NCBI RefSeq assembly: GCF_014200435.1
Contig: NZ_JACHBR010000001.1
Location: 4,840,001 to 4,904,000 of the forward strand
Direction: 5' to 3'
DNA from: Sphaerisporangium krabiense
GTDB lineage: Bacteria > Actinomycetota > Actinomycetes > Streptosporangiales > Streptosporangiaceae
Length of the DNA: 64,000 bases
Made by a program: the position numbers and the translations under genes. A model generated the notes under the pieces. The model made no database searches. It was not told the origin of the DNA and saw nothing but the letters and a program-made list of their open reading frames with translations. Shown here piece after piece: positions 37,827-44,937 of the stretch. How positions within the stretch are numbered: the first letter of the stretch is position 1; the number at the start of each line of letters is the position of its first letter.

Positions 37827-38531
37827 TCACCCGGCGGTCGGCCGCTCCGCGCGGGGGCGCCGTACGGAGTGCCGGACGGTGCCGAGCAGGGCGGCGAGGA
37901 CGAGGACGGCCAGCAGTACGGGGAGCAGTACTCCGGCCAGGCCGGCGGAGGTCGTCGCGGTGAGGGGGGTCTCGGCCGCGGCGAGCGTCACCGAGGCGGT
38001 GCCGGTGAGGGAGGTCGGCGATGTCTTGGCGCTCGCGTCCATGGCGAGCTTGACCTTCTCGGGGTAGCCGTAGCCGACGACGTAGGTCTGCTCGCGGGTC
38101 TTCTCGCGGACGTGCCCGCCGTCGACGTTGCCCTCGATGGTGCGGATGGTGCCGCCGTCCACGGCGACGACCATGCCCACGTGGTCGATGCCGTCCACGG
38201 TGCCCGAGCCGCTCCAGTCGTAGAACACCACGGCGCCGACCTCGGGGGTGTCGCCCCAGGCGTCGTGGTCGACGAACCACTGGGCGTGGTTCGGGGTGTA
38301 GGCGAACTGGCCGAACCACTTGTCGTAGCCGAGCCGGTGCGCCGCCCAGGACAGGAGCATGTCGCACCAGGGCTGGGCCGAGTAGTCGGAGTCGAACTCG
38401 ACGGTCTTGCCGTACCAGTCTCCGTACTTGGTGTAGCCGCCGCCCTGCTCGCCGTAGCCCAGCTGGGACTTGAGCAGGCTGATCATGTTCTTCAGTTCCG
38501 AGGACAGCTCGGAGGACGGTTCGGACGTCAT
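37827..38531 (-). CDS. CHAP-domain protein with C-terminal membrane anchor
   Basis: The 234-residue product has a CHAP amidase/endopeptidase domain. The catalytic cysteine is in SAQPWCDMLLSWAAHRLGY, the histidine in GIDHVGMVVAV and the acidic residue near TIEGNVDGG. A Ser/Thr-rich linker leads to one hydrophobic helix (GVLLPVLLAVLVLAALLG) and a basic tail. No signal peptide is visible at the N-terminus, so how the domain would reach the wall is unclear. AGGAAGG lies upstream of the ATG. CHAP enzymes cut peptidoglycan peptide bridges. Confidence 0.88.
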   Translation of the reverse strand: MTSEPSSELSSELKNMISLLKSQLGYGEQGGGYTKYGDWYGKTVEFDSDYSAQPWCDMLLSWAAHRLGYDKWFGQFAYTPNHAQWFVDHDAWGDTPEVGAVVFYDWSGSGTVDGIDHVGMVVAVDGGTIRTIEGNVDGGHVREKTREQTYVVGYGYPEKVKLAMDASAKTSPTSLTGTASVTLAAAETPLTATTSAGLAGVLLPVLLAVLVLAALLGTVRHSVRRPRAERPTAG

Positions 38532-38863
38532 GGAAGCGAGGGACCTTCCTGTGCCTACCGGCGCCGGGGCACGCCGGACTGGGTGTGAGGCAGGACGTTA
38601 GCCAGGAAAAGCGCAGGTCAAAAGACGGCCAAGTCCTGGTGTCCACCGGTCAGGAAGATCGTTTTCTGGGCCGGGAGGCTCGGTGGCGCAGGGGTTTCCG
38701 GCTCCGTGCCGGTCTCGCGCGGGTCATGCATGGAATGGGATTTCTTTACCCAAAGCTTACTAAACCGGTCAAAGTAGAACGGTGTTCGGGAGGCTCGTCG
38801 CCCATCGGCGGCATGATCCCCGATCTCGCCACGTCCCAGGGCTCCAGGCGCTCGGCCCGCGCC
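38532..38863. other. Intergenic region without a gene (332 bases)
   Basis: The stretch lies between the start of the CHAP gene and the end of the esterase gene, both read leftward. It includes an AT-richer patch near 38735-38775. The promoter of the CHAP gene must lie in its left part. No terminator hairpin with a T run and no biased reading frame were seen. Confidence 0.5.
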
Positions 38864-40084
38864 TCACGACGACGGGCTCGGCGCGGGCTCGATGGGGACG
38901 TCCTGGGCCGGCGTGCGGAGCTGCCGCGCCAGCCAGGGGAGGGCCTGCGGCACCTCGCGGCTCCAGGTGTTGAAGTTGTGGCCCCCGCTCGGCAGGATCA
39001 GCGACGAGGCCCGCATCGGCGGCCGGACGGCGGCGAGGAAGTCCAGCGTCATCTTGTAGTTGGACTCGCCCTTCTGGCTGCTGGTGAGCAGCACCGAGAT
39101 CGGCGGGTGCGGCAGGTGGATCAGGCGCCACATCATGTCGTTCTCGCGCATGAGCCTGCGGCTGCCGCCGAACAGGTCGCCCGTGGTGGCGTCGATCGGC
39201 GGCCTCAGGTAGCCCGACAGCGAGACGGCCGCGGAGTACGCCTCGGGGTGGCGCATGCTGATCTTGAGCGCGCAGTAACCCCCCGTGGAGGCGCCGAGGA
39301 TGCCCCAGCTCGCGGCGTCGGTGCCCACGCGGAAGCCGCTCGCCATCGCGTCCTTCAGATCCTTGGTGAAGTACGTCTCGGCCTGGGGGCCGCGCGGCAC
39401 GTCCACGCACTCGGTGTCGCGGGGCGGCGCGACGGTCGGGCGCATCAGCACCATGATCGAGGGGGCCATCTCGTTCCCCGCGATGGCCTTGGCGGCCACG
39501 AACGGCATGTTCATGCGGGTCACCAGGTTGCGCGCGTCACCGGGGTAGCCGGTCAGCGCGACGATCACCGGGAAGCGCGTGTTCGCGTACCTCTCCTCGA
39601 AGTACTGCGGCGGCAGGTACACGAACGCCGGCGAGCTGAGCCGGGACGTCGCGCCCGAGATGACGACCTCCTGGAGCCGGCCCCCGGCGTCGCTCCTGCC
39701 GCCGGAGGCCAGGGGGACGTGGGTGGTGCCGATCACCTGGACGCCGCCGGCCGGTCGCAGGGCGGGGGCCTGGGCGCCGGGTGCCGCCGGGTCGGCCACG
39801 ATCGGGGCGGAGGTCTGCCCGCCGCCGGTACCGAGCAGATCCTCCCAAGTGCCATAAAAGCCGAAATAGTTATTCAGCACGAGCCCGAGCGTGGCCAAGG
39901 TCAGCATCTGGTTTCCCACCAGGACGACCAGCCGCCCGGCGACCGCCGGCCAGGTGCGCGCGCTCAGCCGCGGCCATATCCACCACACCGAGGCCACGAG
40001 CCCCACCACGGCGAGCAGGCCCACCAGAAGCTCCAGCTTTATCGAGGTGAGTCCCAATGTAACGTCTCCCGGTCTTGGTCTCAC
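38864..40084 (-). CDS. Membrane-anchored esterase (alpha/beta hydrolase), possible aminoacyl-lipid hydrolase
   Basis: The product of about 406 residues opens with two hydrophobic helices (LLVGLLAVVGLVASVWWIW and VVLVGNQMLTLATLGLVL). An exported domain of the PF00756 esterase family follows, with VIVALTGYPGDARN, the nucleophile in GILGASTGGYCALK and a histidine in LPSGGHNFNTW. The start is uncertain: a TTG at 40057, with GGGAG eight bases upstream, is an alternative to GTG at 40084. It is divergent from an MprF-like synthase gene. In Corynebacterium glutamicum a membrane esterase next to such a synthase removes the amino acid from lipids, so the same role is a good hypothesis here. Confidence 0.85.
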   Translation of the reverse strand: MRPRPGDVTLGLTSIKLELLVGLLAVVGLVASVWWIWPRLSARTWPAVAGRLVVLVGNQMLTLATLGLVLNNYFGFYGTWEDLLGTGGGQTSAPIVADPAAPGAQAPALRPAGGVQVIGTTHVPLASGGRSDAGGRLQEVVISGATSRLSSPAFVYLPPQYFEERYANTRFPVIVALTGYPGDARNLVTRMNMPFVAAKAIAGNEMAPSIMVLMRPTVAPPRDTECVDVPRGPQAETYFTKDLKDAMASGFRVGTDAASWGILGASTGGYCALKISMRHPEAYSAAVSLSGYLRPPIDATTGDLFGGSRRLMRENDMMWRLIHLPHPPISVLLTSSQKGESNYKMTLDFLAAVRPPMRASSLILPSGGHNFNTWSREVPQALPWLARQLRTPAQDVPIEPAPSPSS

Positions 40085-40204
40085 TCCACGGCGTATTTTA
40101 TGGTAGTGCCAGCAAAAGTGGCTGAGGCGATATAGGGCCAGGTTAAGGATGTATCACTTCTCGGACGCCCGAAGCACGGACCGCACCCTCTAGTGTGTCC
40201 TGAT

Positions 40205-42022
40205 GTGAAGGGCCGGACACGCCTTCCGCGATTTATGGTGTCTCGTACGTGGATGCCGTCCGCGGCTGGATATGCGGTGCTGTTCGTCGGGATAATCGAC
40301 ATCATTCGCGGCGTGTTCCCGCATTTCCGGCGCAGCCGGGTCGGCGTCATCGCGGCCGTGCTGCCCGGCACGGTCACCACCCTGGCCGCCGCCGCGTCCC
40401 TGCTGGTCGGCGTTCTGCTCGTGATGCTCGCCCACGCGCTGCGCCGCCGCAAGGCGCGCGCCTGGCGCGCCGTGGTCGTGCTGCTGCCCCTCGGCGCGAT
40501 GGTCGAGGCGCTGCGCTGGAGGCACTCCGCCACGGCGGTGATCGGCCTGGTCCTGTTCGTCGTGCTCCTGGTCGACCGGCGGGAGTTCCACGCCCTGTCC
40601 GACCCCAGGTCACGCTGGCGGGCGCTCGGCGCCTTCCTGGCCCTCGGCTCCCTCGACCTGGCCGTCGGCTGGGTGATCGTCAACGTGCACCCCTCCACCC
40701 TCGTCGGCGACCCGTCCCCGGGGGAGCGGCTCCGGCACGTCCTGCTCGGCCTGGTCGGCATGGAGGGCTCGGTGCGCTACTCGCTGGACCGCACGGCCGA
40801 CCTGGTCTACTTCTCGCTGGCCGGGCTCGGCGCGCTGACCGCCGTCACCACGCTCTACCTGGCCCTGCGCCCGGAACGCCCGGTGTCCGCGCTGAGCGGC
40901 GAGGACGAACGCCGCCTGCGCGCGCTGCTCGACCGGCACGGCGCGCAGGACTCCCTCGGGTACTTCGCGCTGCGGCGCGACAAGAGCGCGATCTTCTCCC
41001 CGAGCGGCAAGGCGGTCGTCGCCTACCGCGTGGTCGCGGGCGTCGCGCTGGCCAGCGGCGATCCCATCGGCGACGTGGAGGCGTGGCCGGGGGCCATCAG
41101 GCGCTTCATGGAGGAGGTCGGACGGCACGCCTGGGTGCCCGCGGTCATCGGCTGCAGCGAGACCGGCGGCGAGGTCTGGACGCGCGAGGCGGGCCTGTCG
41201 GCGCTGGAGATCGGCGACGAGGCCGTCGTCGAGGCCGCCCGCTTCACGCTGGAGGGCCGCGCCATGCGCAACGTCCGCCAGATGGTCAACCGCACCGAGC
41301 GCGCGGGCTACACCTGCCGGGTGCGGCGGGCCCGCGACCTGTGCGCGCACGACGCGCGGCGCGTCCGCGCGGCGGCCGAGTCCTGGCGGGGCGCCGAGAC
41401 CGAGCGCGGCTTCTCCATGGCCCTCGGCCGTCTCGGCGACCCGTCGGACGGCGACTGCGTCATCGTCACCGCGCACAAGGCGGGCCGGGCCGGTCCGCAC
41501 GGCGACGCGATCCGGGCGATGCTGCACTTCGTGCCCTGGGGCGCGGGTGGCATCTCGCTCGACCTCATGCGCCGCGACCGGGACGCCGACCCCGGGCTCA
41601 ACGAGTTCCTCATCGCGAAGACGTTGCAGGCCGCCCCGCTCCTCGGCGTCACCCGCGTCTCGCTGAACTTCGCCATGTTCCGCTCTGCGCTGGCGCGGGG
41701 GGAACGGCTCGGCGCCGGGCCGGTGCTGCGCGCCTGGCGCGGCATTCTGCTGTTCCTGTCGCGCTGGTTCCAGATCGAGTCGCTGTACCGGTTCAACGCC
41801 AAGTTCCAGCCGTCCTGGGAGCCGAGATTCCTTTTGTACCCGACGGCGCGCGACCTGCCCCGGATCGGGCTCGCGGCGTTGCAGGCCGAGGCGTTTCTCA
41901 CGGTCGGCAGGCCCGTGCCGCCATGGCGTCGCGGCACGGGATCCACGCCGCCGGGAAAGACATCCCATCGGGGTTACTGGCCCATAGGTCCGTTAACGGA
42001 TGAAGGGCGGGAAATGACGTGA
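40205..42022 (+). CDS. MprF-like aminoacyl-phosphatidylglycerol synthase (DUF2156)
   Basis: The product of about 605 residues has five to six membrane helices in the first 220 residues, then the DUF2156 aminoacyl-transferase domain: YFALRRDKSAIFSPSGKAVV, VAGVALASGDPIGD, GRAMRNVRQMVNRTERAGY, DLMRRDRDADPGLNEFLI, SLNFAMFRSAL and SLYRFNAKFQPSWEPRFLLY. The family moves lysine or alanine from tRNA to phosphatidylglycerol, lowering the negative surface charge and giving resistance to cationic peptides. It has fewer helices than full MprF. GTG at 40205 is chosen because TAGTGT lies eight bases before it; GTG 40193 and ATG 40235 are alternatives. The amino acid used is unknown. Confidence 0.9.
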   Translation: MKGRTRLPRFMVSRTWMPSAAGYAVLFVGIIDIIRGVFPHFRRSRVGVIAAVLPGTVTTLAAAASLLVGVLLVMLAHALRRRKARAWRAVVVLLPLGAMVEALRWRHSATAVIGLVLFVVLLVDRREFHALSDPRSRWRALGAFLALGSLDLAVGWVIVNVHPSTLVGDPSPGERLRHVLLGLVGMEGSVRYSLDRTADLVYFSLAGLGALTAVTTLYLALRPERPVSALSGEDERRLRALLDRHGAQDSLGYFALRRDKSAIFSPSGKAVVAYRVVAGVALASGDPIGDVEAWPGAIRRFMEEVGRHAWVPAVIGCSETGGEVWTREAGLSALEIGDEAVVEAARFTLEGRAMRNVRQMVNRTERAGYTCRVRRARDLCAHDARRVRAAAESWRGAETERGFSMALGRLGDPSDGDCVIVTAHKAGRAGPHGDAIRAMLHFVPWGAGGISLDLMRRDRDADPGLNEFLIAKTLQAAPLLGVTRVSLNFAMFRSALARGERLGAGPVLRAWRGILLFLSRWFQIESLYRFNAKFQPSWEPRFLLYPTARDLPRIGLAALQAEAFLTVGRPVPPWRRGTGSTPPGKTSHRGYWPIGPLTDEGREMT

Positions 42023-42118
42023 TCAACGGCTATTTCGGAGTTGCCGTCGGCCCATTCCGGCGTTTCCGTGCATTATCCCGGAAGATAGCGAACCATCCGT
42101 CTCGGAAATCTGGCGGAT

Positions 42119-43714
42119 TCAGGCGATGAGCCGCGCGGCGTGCAGGCGTTCGTCCAGCGCCGCGACGCTGCGCGTGCGCTGCCATGGGCCGAGCTTCTCG
42201 CGGGTCTCCACGACCGACCGCGCCAGCCGGGGTGAGGTGTTGCGCCGCGCCAGCCCCGCGGCCTGGCCGAGCTCCTCGCACGCCTGCTCGATGTCGCGCA
42301 GGTCGAGGTGCGCCTGCGCGGTCTTCAGGCGGATGTAGGCGACGTTGCGGACGAAGGTCGGGTCGATGCCGGCCGCCGCGCCCGCCGCGACCTCCAGCGC
42401 CTTGACGGGGTCGCCGGTGTCCAGCAGGCAGCCGGTCTTGGTGGACAGGTACTGGCCCTGGCCGTAGAAGGGGACCAGACGCGCCCCCGGATCTCCGGCG
42501 TCGGCGCCGTGCAGCTCGCGCTCGGCCTGGTCCACCGAGCGGAAGCAGCGGGTGTGGTCCTTGCGGCGCTCGGCCTTGGCCGACCGCCTGACCACCGCCG
42601 CGTACGCCCGCGCCCCGACGTCGCAGGCGTAGGCGGTGAGCAGCTTGCTGCCCGCGCGCCGCCCCCAGGCGAGGGCGCCGAGCGCGTGCTCGACGCCGAG
42701 GCGCGGGTCGCCCCGCCAGGTGGCGAGCTGGCTCCAGTTGGCCAGCACCATGCCGCACATGGCGTCGTCGTCGGCCTGGTGCGCCGCGTCGCGGGCCTGC
42801 GCGTAGTAGTGGTCGGCGCCGCGGAAGTCGTTGAGGTTGAACAGCATCCAGCCCGTGCAGCGGCGGACGTCGGCCAGCAGGGACAGGACCTTGGCGCGCA
42901 TGTGGTCGGCCACCCCCGCCGACAGCAGGGACATCACCAGGGTCTGCTGGGCGAGGACCGTGGCCACGGTGGCCTGCGGGCCGAGCAGGTCCTCCTGGCG
43001 CATGCACCGCCGCAGCACGGCCTCGATGTGCTCGACCGTGGCGTCGTCCACGCGGCTCGGATCGGTGACCGCCATCGTGACGCGCCGCGCCTCCTCGATG
43101 TCGAGCCGGTCGAACAGAGGCGAGGCGTAGGCGGAGGTCGCCGCGGCCCCGATGAGGGCGAGAACGTCACGTCGATTCATCTGCGTTGCCCAATCCGTGA
43201 AGGCGTGGACGAGCTGCTCGAACTCCCGGTCACGCGGCTCACCCGGCGAGGCGGGTCCGGGGAAGGATTGCGTCGGCAGGATGTCCGCTATGTCGCTGAA
43301 AGTGAGGGTAAATATGGGCGATACCGCAGGGATATCCCGCCTGCGGGGCACATTCGCGTTCGGGTCGGAGCCCGTGTGGTCCTCGCCGTCCACCAGATCG
43401 CAGGCCCGGCACCCGTAGATGCGGGCGAGGCGGTTGAGCCCGGCCACCGGAGGCTCGTTGCCCGTGACCGCGGGCCACGCCTCCCACGAGCCCAGCTTGC
43501 GGACGCTGAACGGCTCGGAGGGCCAGAGGGACTTCCACTGCTCCACCACGCGCTCCTGGGTGAGCCGATGGGCCTCGCGGAACGCCTGCCGCGCGTTGAG
43601 CCGGTAGCGGCGCCGGTACTCCTGGGCGATCTCCACCCACGTCGCCCCACGTTCCCGTAAATCGGTGGTCAGGCGGTCCATCTCTTCTTTGAGACTGCGT
43701 GGCTTACGTGGCAT
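42119..43714 (-). CDS. Actinomycete regulator with N-terminal DNA-binding region and TPR-like C-terminal part
   Basis: The 531-residue product resembles the large XRE-type regulators that actinomycetes carry in many copies. The N-terminal region includes ATWVEIAQEYRRRYRLNARQ, AFREAHRLTQERVVEQW and LNRLARIYGCRACDLVDGED, the last typical of the family. MNRRDVLALIGAAATSAY marks the middle, and the rest is helical repeats with tetratricopeptide character (DFRGADHYYAQARDAAHQAD). It is divergent from an RsbW-like ATPase gene, a frequent pairing in this phylum. Several TTTCCG elements lie between the two genes. Its target and signal are unknown. Confidence 0.85.
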   Translation of the reverse strand: MPRKPRSLKEEMDRLTTDLRERGATWVEIAQEYRRRYRLNARQAFREAHRLTQERVVEQWKSLWPSEPFSVRKLGSWEAWPAVTGNEPPVAGLNRLARIYGCRACDLVDGEDHTGSDPNANVPRRRDIPAVSPIFTLTFSDIADILPTQSFPGPASPGEPRDREFEQLVHAFTDWATQMNRRDVLALIGAAATSAYASPLFDRLDIEEARRVTMAVTDPSRVDDATVEHIEAVLRRCMRQEDLLGPQATVATVLAQQTLVMSLLSAGVADHMRAKVLSLLADVRRCTGWMLFNLNDFRGADHYYAQARDAAHQADDDAMCGMVLANWSQLATWRGDPRLGVEHALGALAWGRRAGSKLLTAYACDVGARAYAAVVRRSAKAERRKDHTRCFRSVDQAERELHGADAGDPGARLVPFYGQGQYLSTKTGCLLDTGDPVKALEVAAGAAAGIDPTFVRNVAYIRLKTAQAHLDLRDIEQACEELGQAAGLARRNTSPRLARSVVETREKLGPWQRTRSVAALDERLHAARLIA

Positions 43715-43774
43715 CGCGAACCCCCCGGCCCCCGTGGATGCGTATCGCCGACACCGAGAGTAGCCAAAGCCTGC

Positions 43775-43856
43775 TTTCCGTTACGCACGGTTGTCAGGAA
43801 TCGGCGGCCACAGCGCCGGTTTCCGCCACCGGAAACGGCCCACGCCCGCGTTTCCG
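43775..43856. promoter_or_regulatory. Cluster of TTTCCG elements between the divergent regulator and ATPase genes
   Basis: TTTCCG occurs at 43775-43780, 43820-43825 and 43851-43856, and in reverse at 43830-43835. The middle pair forms the inverted repeat GTTTCCG-CCAC-CGGAAAC (43819-43836). The 301-base gap 43715-44015 holds nothing else I can recognise. Binding by the XRE-type protein is the natural hypothesis. Confidence 0.5.
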
Positions 43857-44015
43857 GGCTCCCGGCTACAGACGCACCCCGTCTGAACGCCTGTTGACGC
43901 GGACACCGCCCACCGGAAGGTGAAGGTCCGCCCCGTTACCCGGTTCCGCCTGACCCGCGGGCGGTGCCGTCACGAAGACGACGCCCCTGAACGCGAAAGG
44001 CGAGGGAGATTCGTG

Positions 44016-44726
44016 ATGACCCGCATCCCAACCCGCCCCCGTGAGGCCCGCTGGGAGCTGCCCGCCGACCCCCGCGCCACGGCCGCGTGCCGCGCGCTGG
44101 TCCGCGTGACGCTCGCCGAGTGGGGCCTGCGCGACCTGACCGACGACATGGTGGTCGTGGTCACCGAATTACTGGCGAACGCCCTCATCCACGGCGAGCC
44201 CCCGATCCACCTGACGCTCCGGCGCGCGCACGGCGCGCTCGTCGGCGCCGTCACCGACCTCGGCCCGGGACGGCCCCGGCTGCTGGCCGCCGCCGCCGAC
44301 CTGGAGCACGGGCGCGGCCTGCGCATCGTGGACGCCCTCACCGACAGCTGGGGCGTCGATCCGCTGCCCGGCGGGGCCGGCAAGACGATCTGGTTCGCCC
44401 GCGCCGCGCCGGACCCGGTCGCGCCGCGCCCGCAGAGGGACCGTCAGAGGGAGGAGTACAGCACGAACACGTTGCCCGACGGGTCGCGCAGCACGGCCCT
44501 GACCTCGTGCGGCCCGGTCTCCGGCCCCGAGACCAGCTCCGCGCCCGCCGCCGTCAGGTCGCGCACCGCCTCCGGCACGTCGCCGACCTTGTACGAGGGC
44601 GCCGTCACCGCGCCCGCGACCTGCTCGCCGCCCGCGGCGAGCGCGACGGTCACCCCGCCGCCGTCCAGCGCGGCGAAGCGGTCGCCGTCGCGGAACTTCA
44701 CCGCCAGGCCCAGCGTCCGCGAGTAG
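44016..44726 (+). CDS. RsbW-like ATP-binding protein with an overlapping C-terminal extension
   Basis: Residues 1-135 form a GHKL ATPase domain of the anti-sigma type: VVVVTELLANALIHG (N box), VTDLGPGRPRL (G1) and EHGRGLRIVDALTDSWGV (G2). GAGGGAG precedes the ATG. After the domain the frame stays open for a further 100 residues to 44726, so its 3' end overlaps the converging VOC gene by 283 bases. The extension has no recognisable fold and its codon pattern is dictated by the other strand. A frameshift that removed an earlier stop is possible, although neither other frame has a stop in the first 100 bases after the domain. Divergent from the XRE-type gene. Confidence 0.75.
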   Translation: MTRIPTRPREARWELPADPRATAACRALVRVTLAEWGLRDLTDDMVVVVTELLANALIHGEPPIHLTLRRAHGALVGAVTDLGPGRPRLLAAAADLEHGRGLRIVDALTDSWGVDPLPGGAGKTIWFARAAPDPVAPRPQRDRQREEYSTNTLPDGSRSTALTSCGPVSGPETSSAPAAVRSRTASGTSPTLYEGAVTAPATCSPPAASATVTPPPSSAAKRSPSRNFTARPSVRE

Positions 44727-44797
44727 AACGCCACCGCCTCGTCCAGGTCGGTGACCGGGATCAGGACGTTGCCGAGCTTCTGGGCGTGCGCGCTCAC
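44444..44797 (-). CDS. VOC (glyoxalase/bleomycin-resistance) family protein
   Basis: The 117-residue product is a single VOC-fold protein: LGNVLIPVTDLDEAVAFYSR, TLGLAVKFRDGDRFAALDGG, VTVALAAGGEQ and VRAVLRDPSGNVFVLYSSL with the terminal metal-binding region. GTG at 44797 is chosen because GGAGG lies five bases before it. Members bind divalent metals and act as isomerases, dioxygenases or drug-sequestering proteins; which applies here is unknown. Nearly its whole length (283 of 354 bases) is overlapped by the 3' extension of the ATPase gene on the other strand. Confidence 0.88.
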   Translation of the reverse strand: MSAHAQKLGNVLIPVTDLDEAVAFYSRTLGLAVKFRDGDRFAALDGGGVTVALAAGGEQVAGAVTAPSYKVGDVPEAVRDLTAAGAELVSGPETGPHEVRAVLRDPSGNVFVLYSSL

Positions 44798-44913
44798 GCT
44801 GGCCTCCACGGGGGTAGATCGTCTTCTCGACCGTACCCGCGCGACGGCCCGGCGCGCACCCGCTTCAGGGGGGCGTCTAGGGGATCCGCCCGGCGGGCGG
44901 ACCCCCACGACAC

Positions 44914-44932
44914 GGGGCCGGCCACCGGCCCC
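44914..44932 (-). terminator. Small hairpin after the Ser/Thr kinase gene
   Basis: An eight-base stem (44914-44921 GGGGCCGG with 44925-44932) closes on a three-base loop six bases after the kinase stop, read leftward. Without a T run it is a modest terminator candidate. Confidence 0.45.
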
Positions 44933-44937
44933 CCGGT

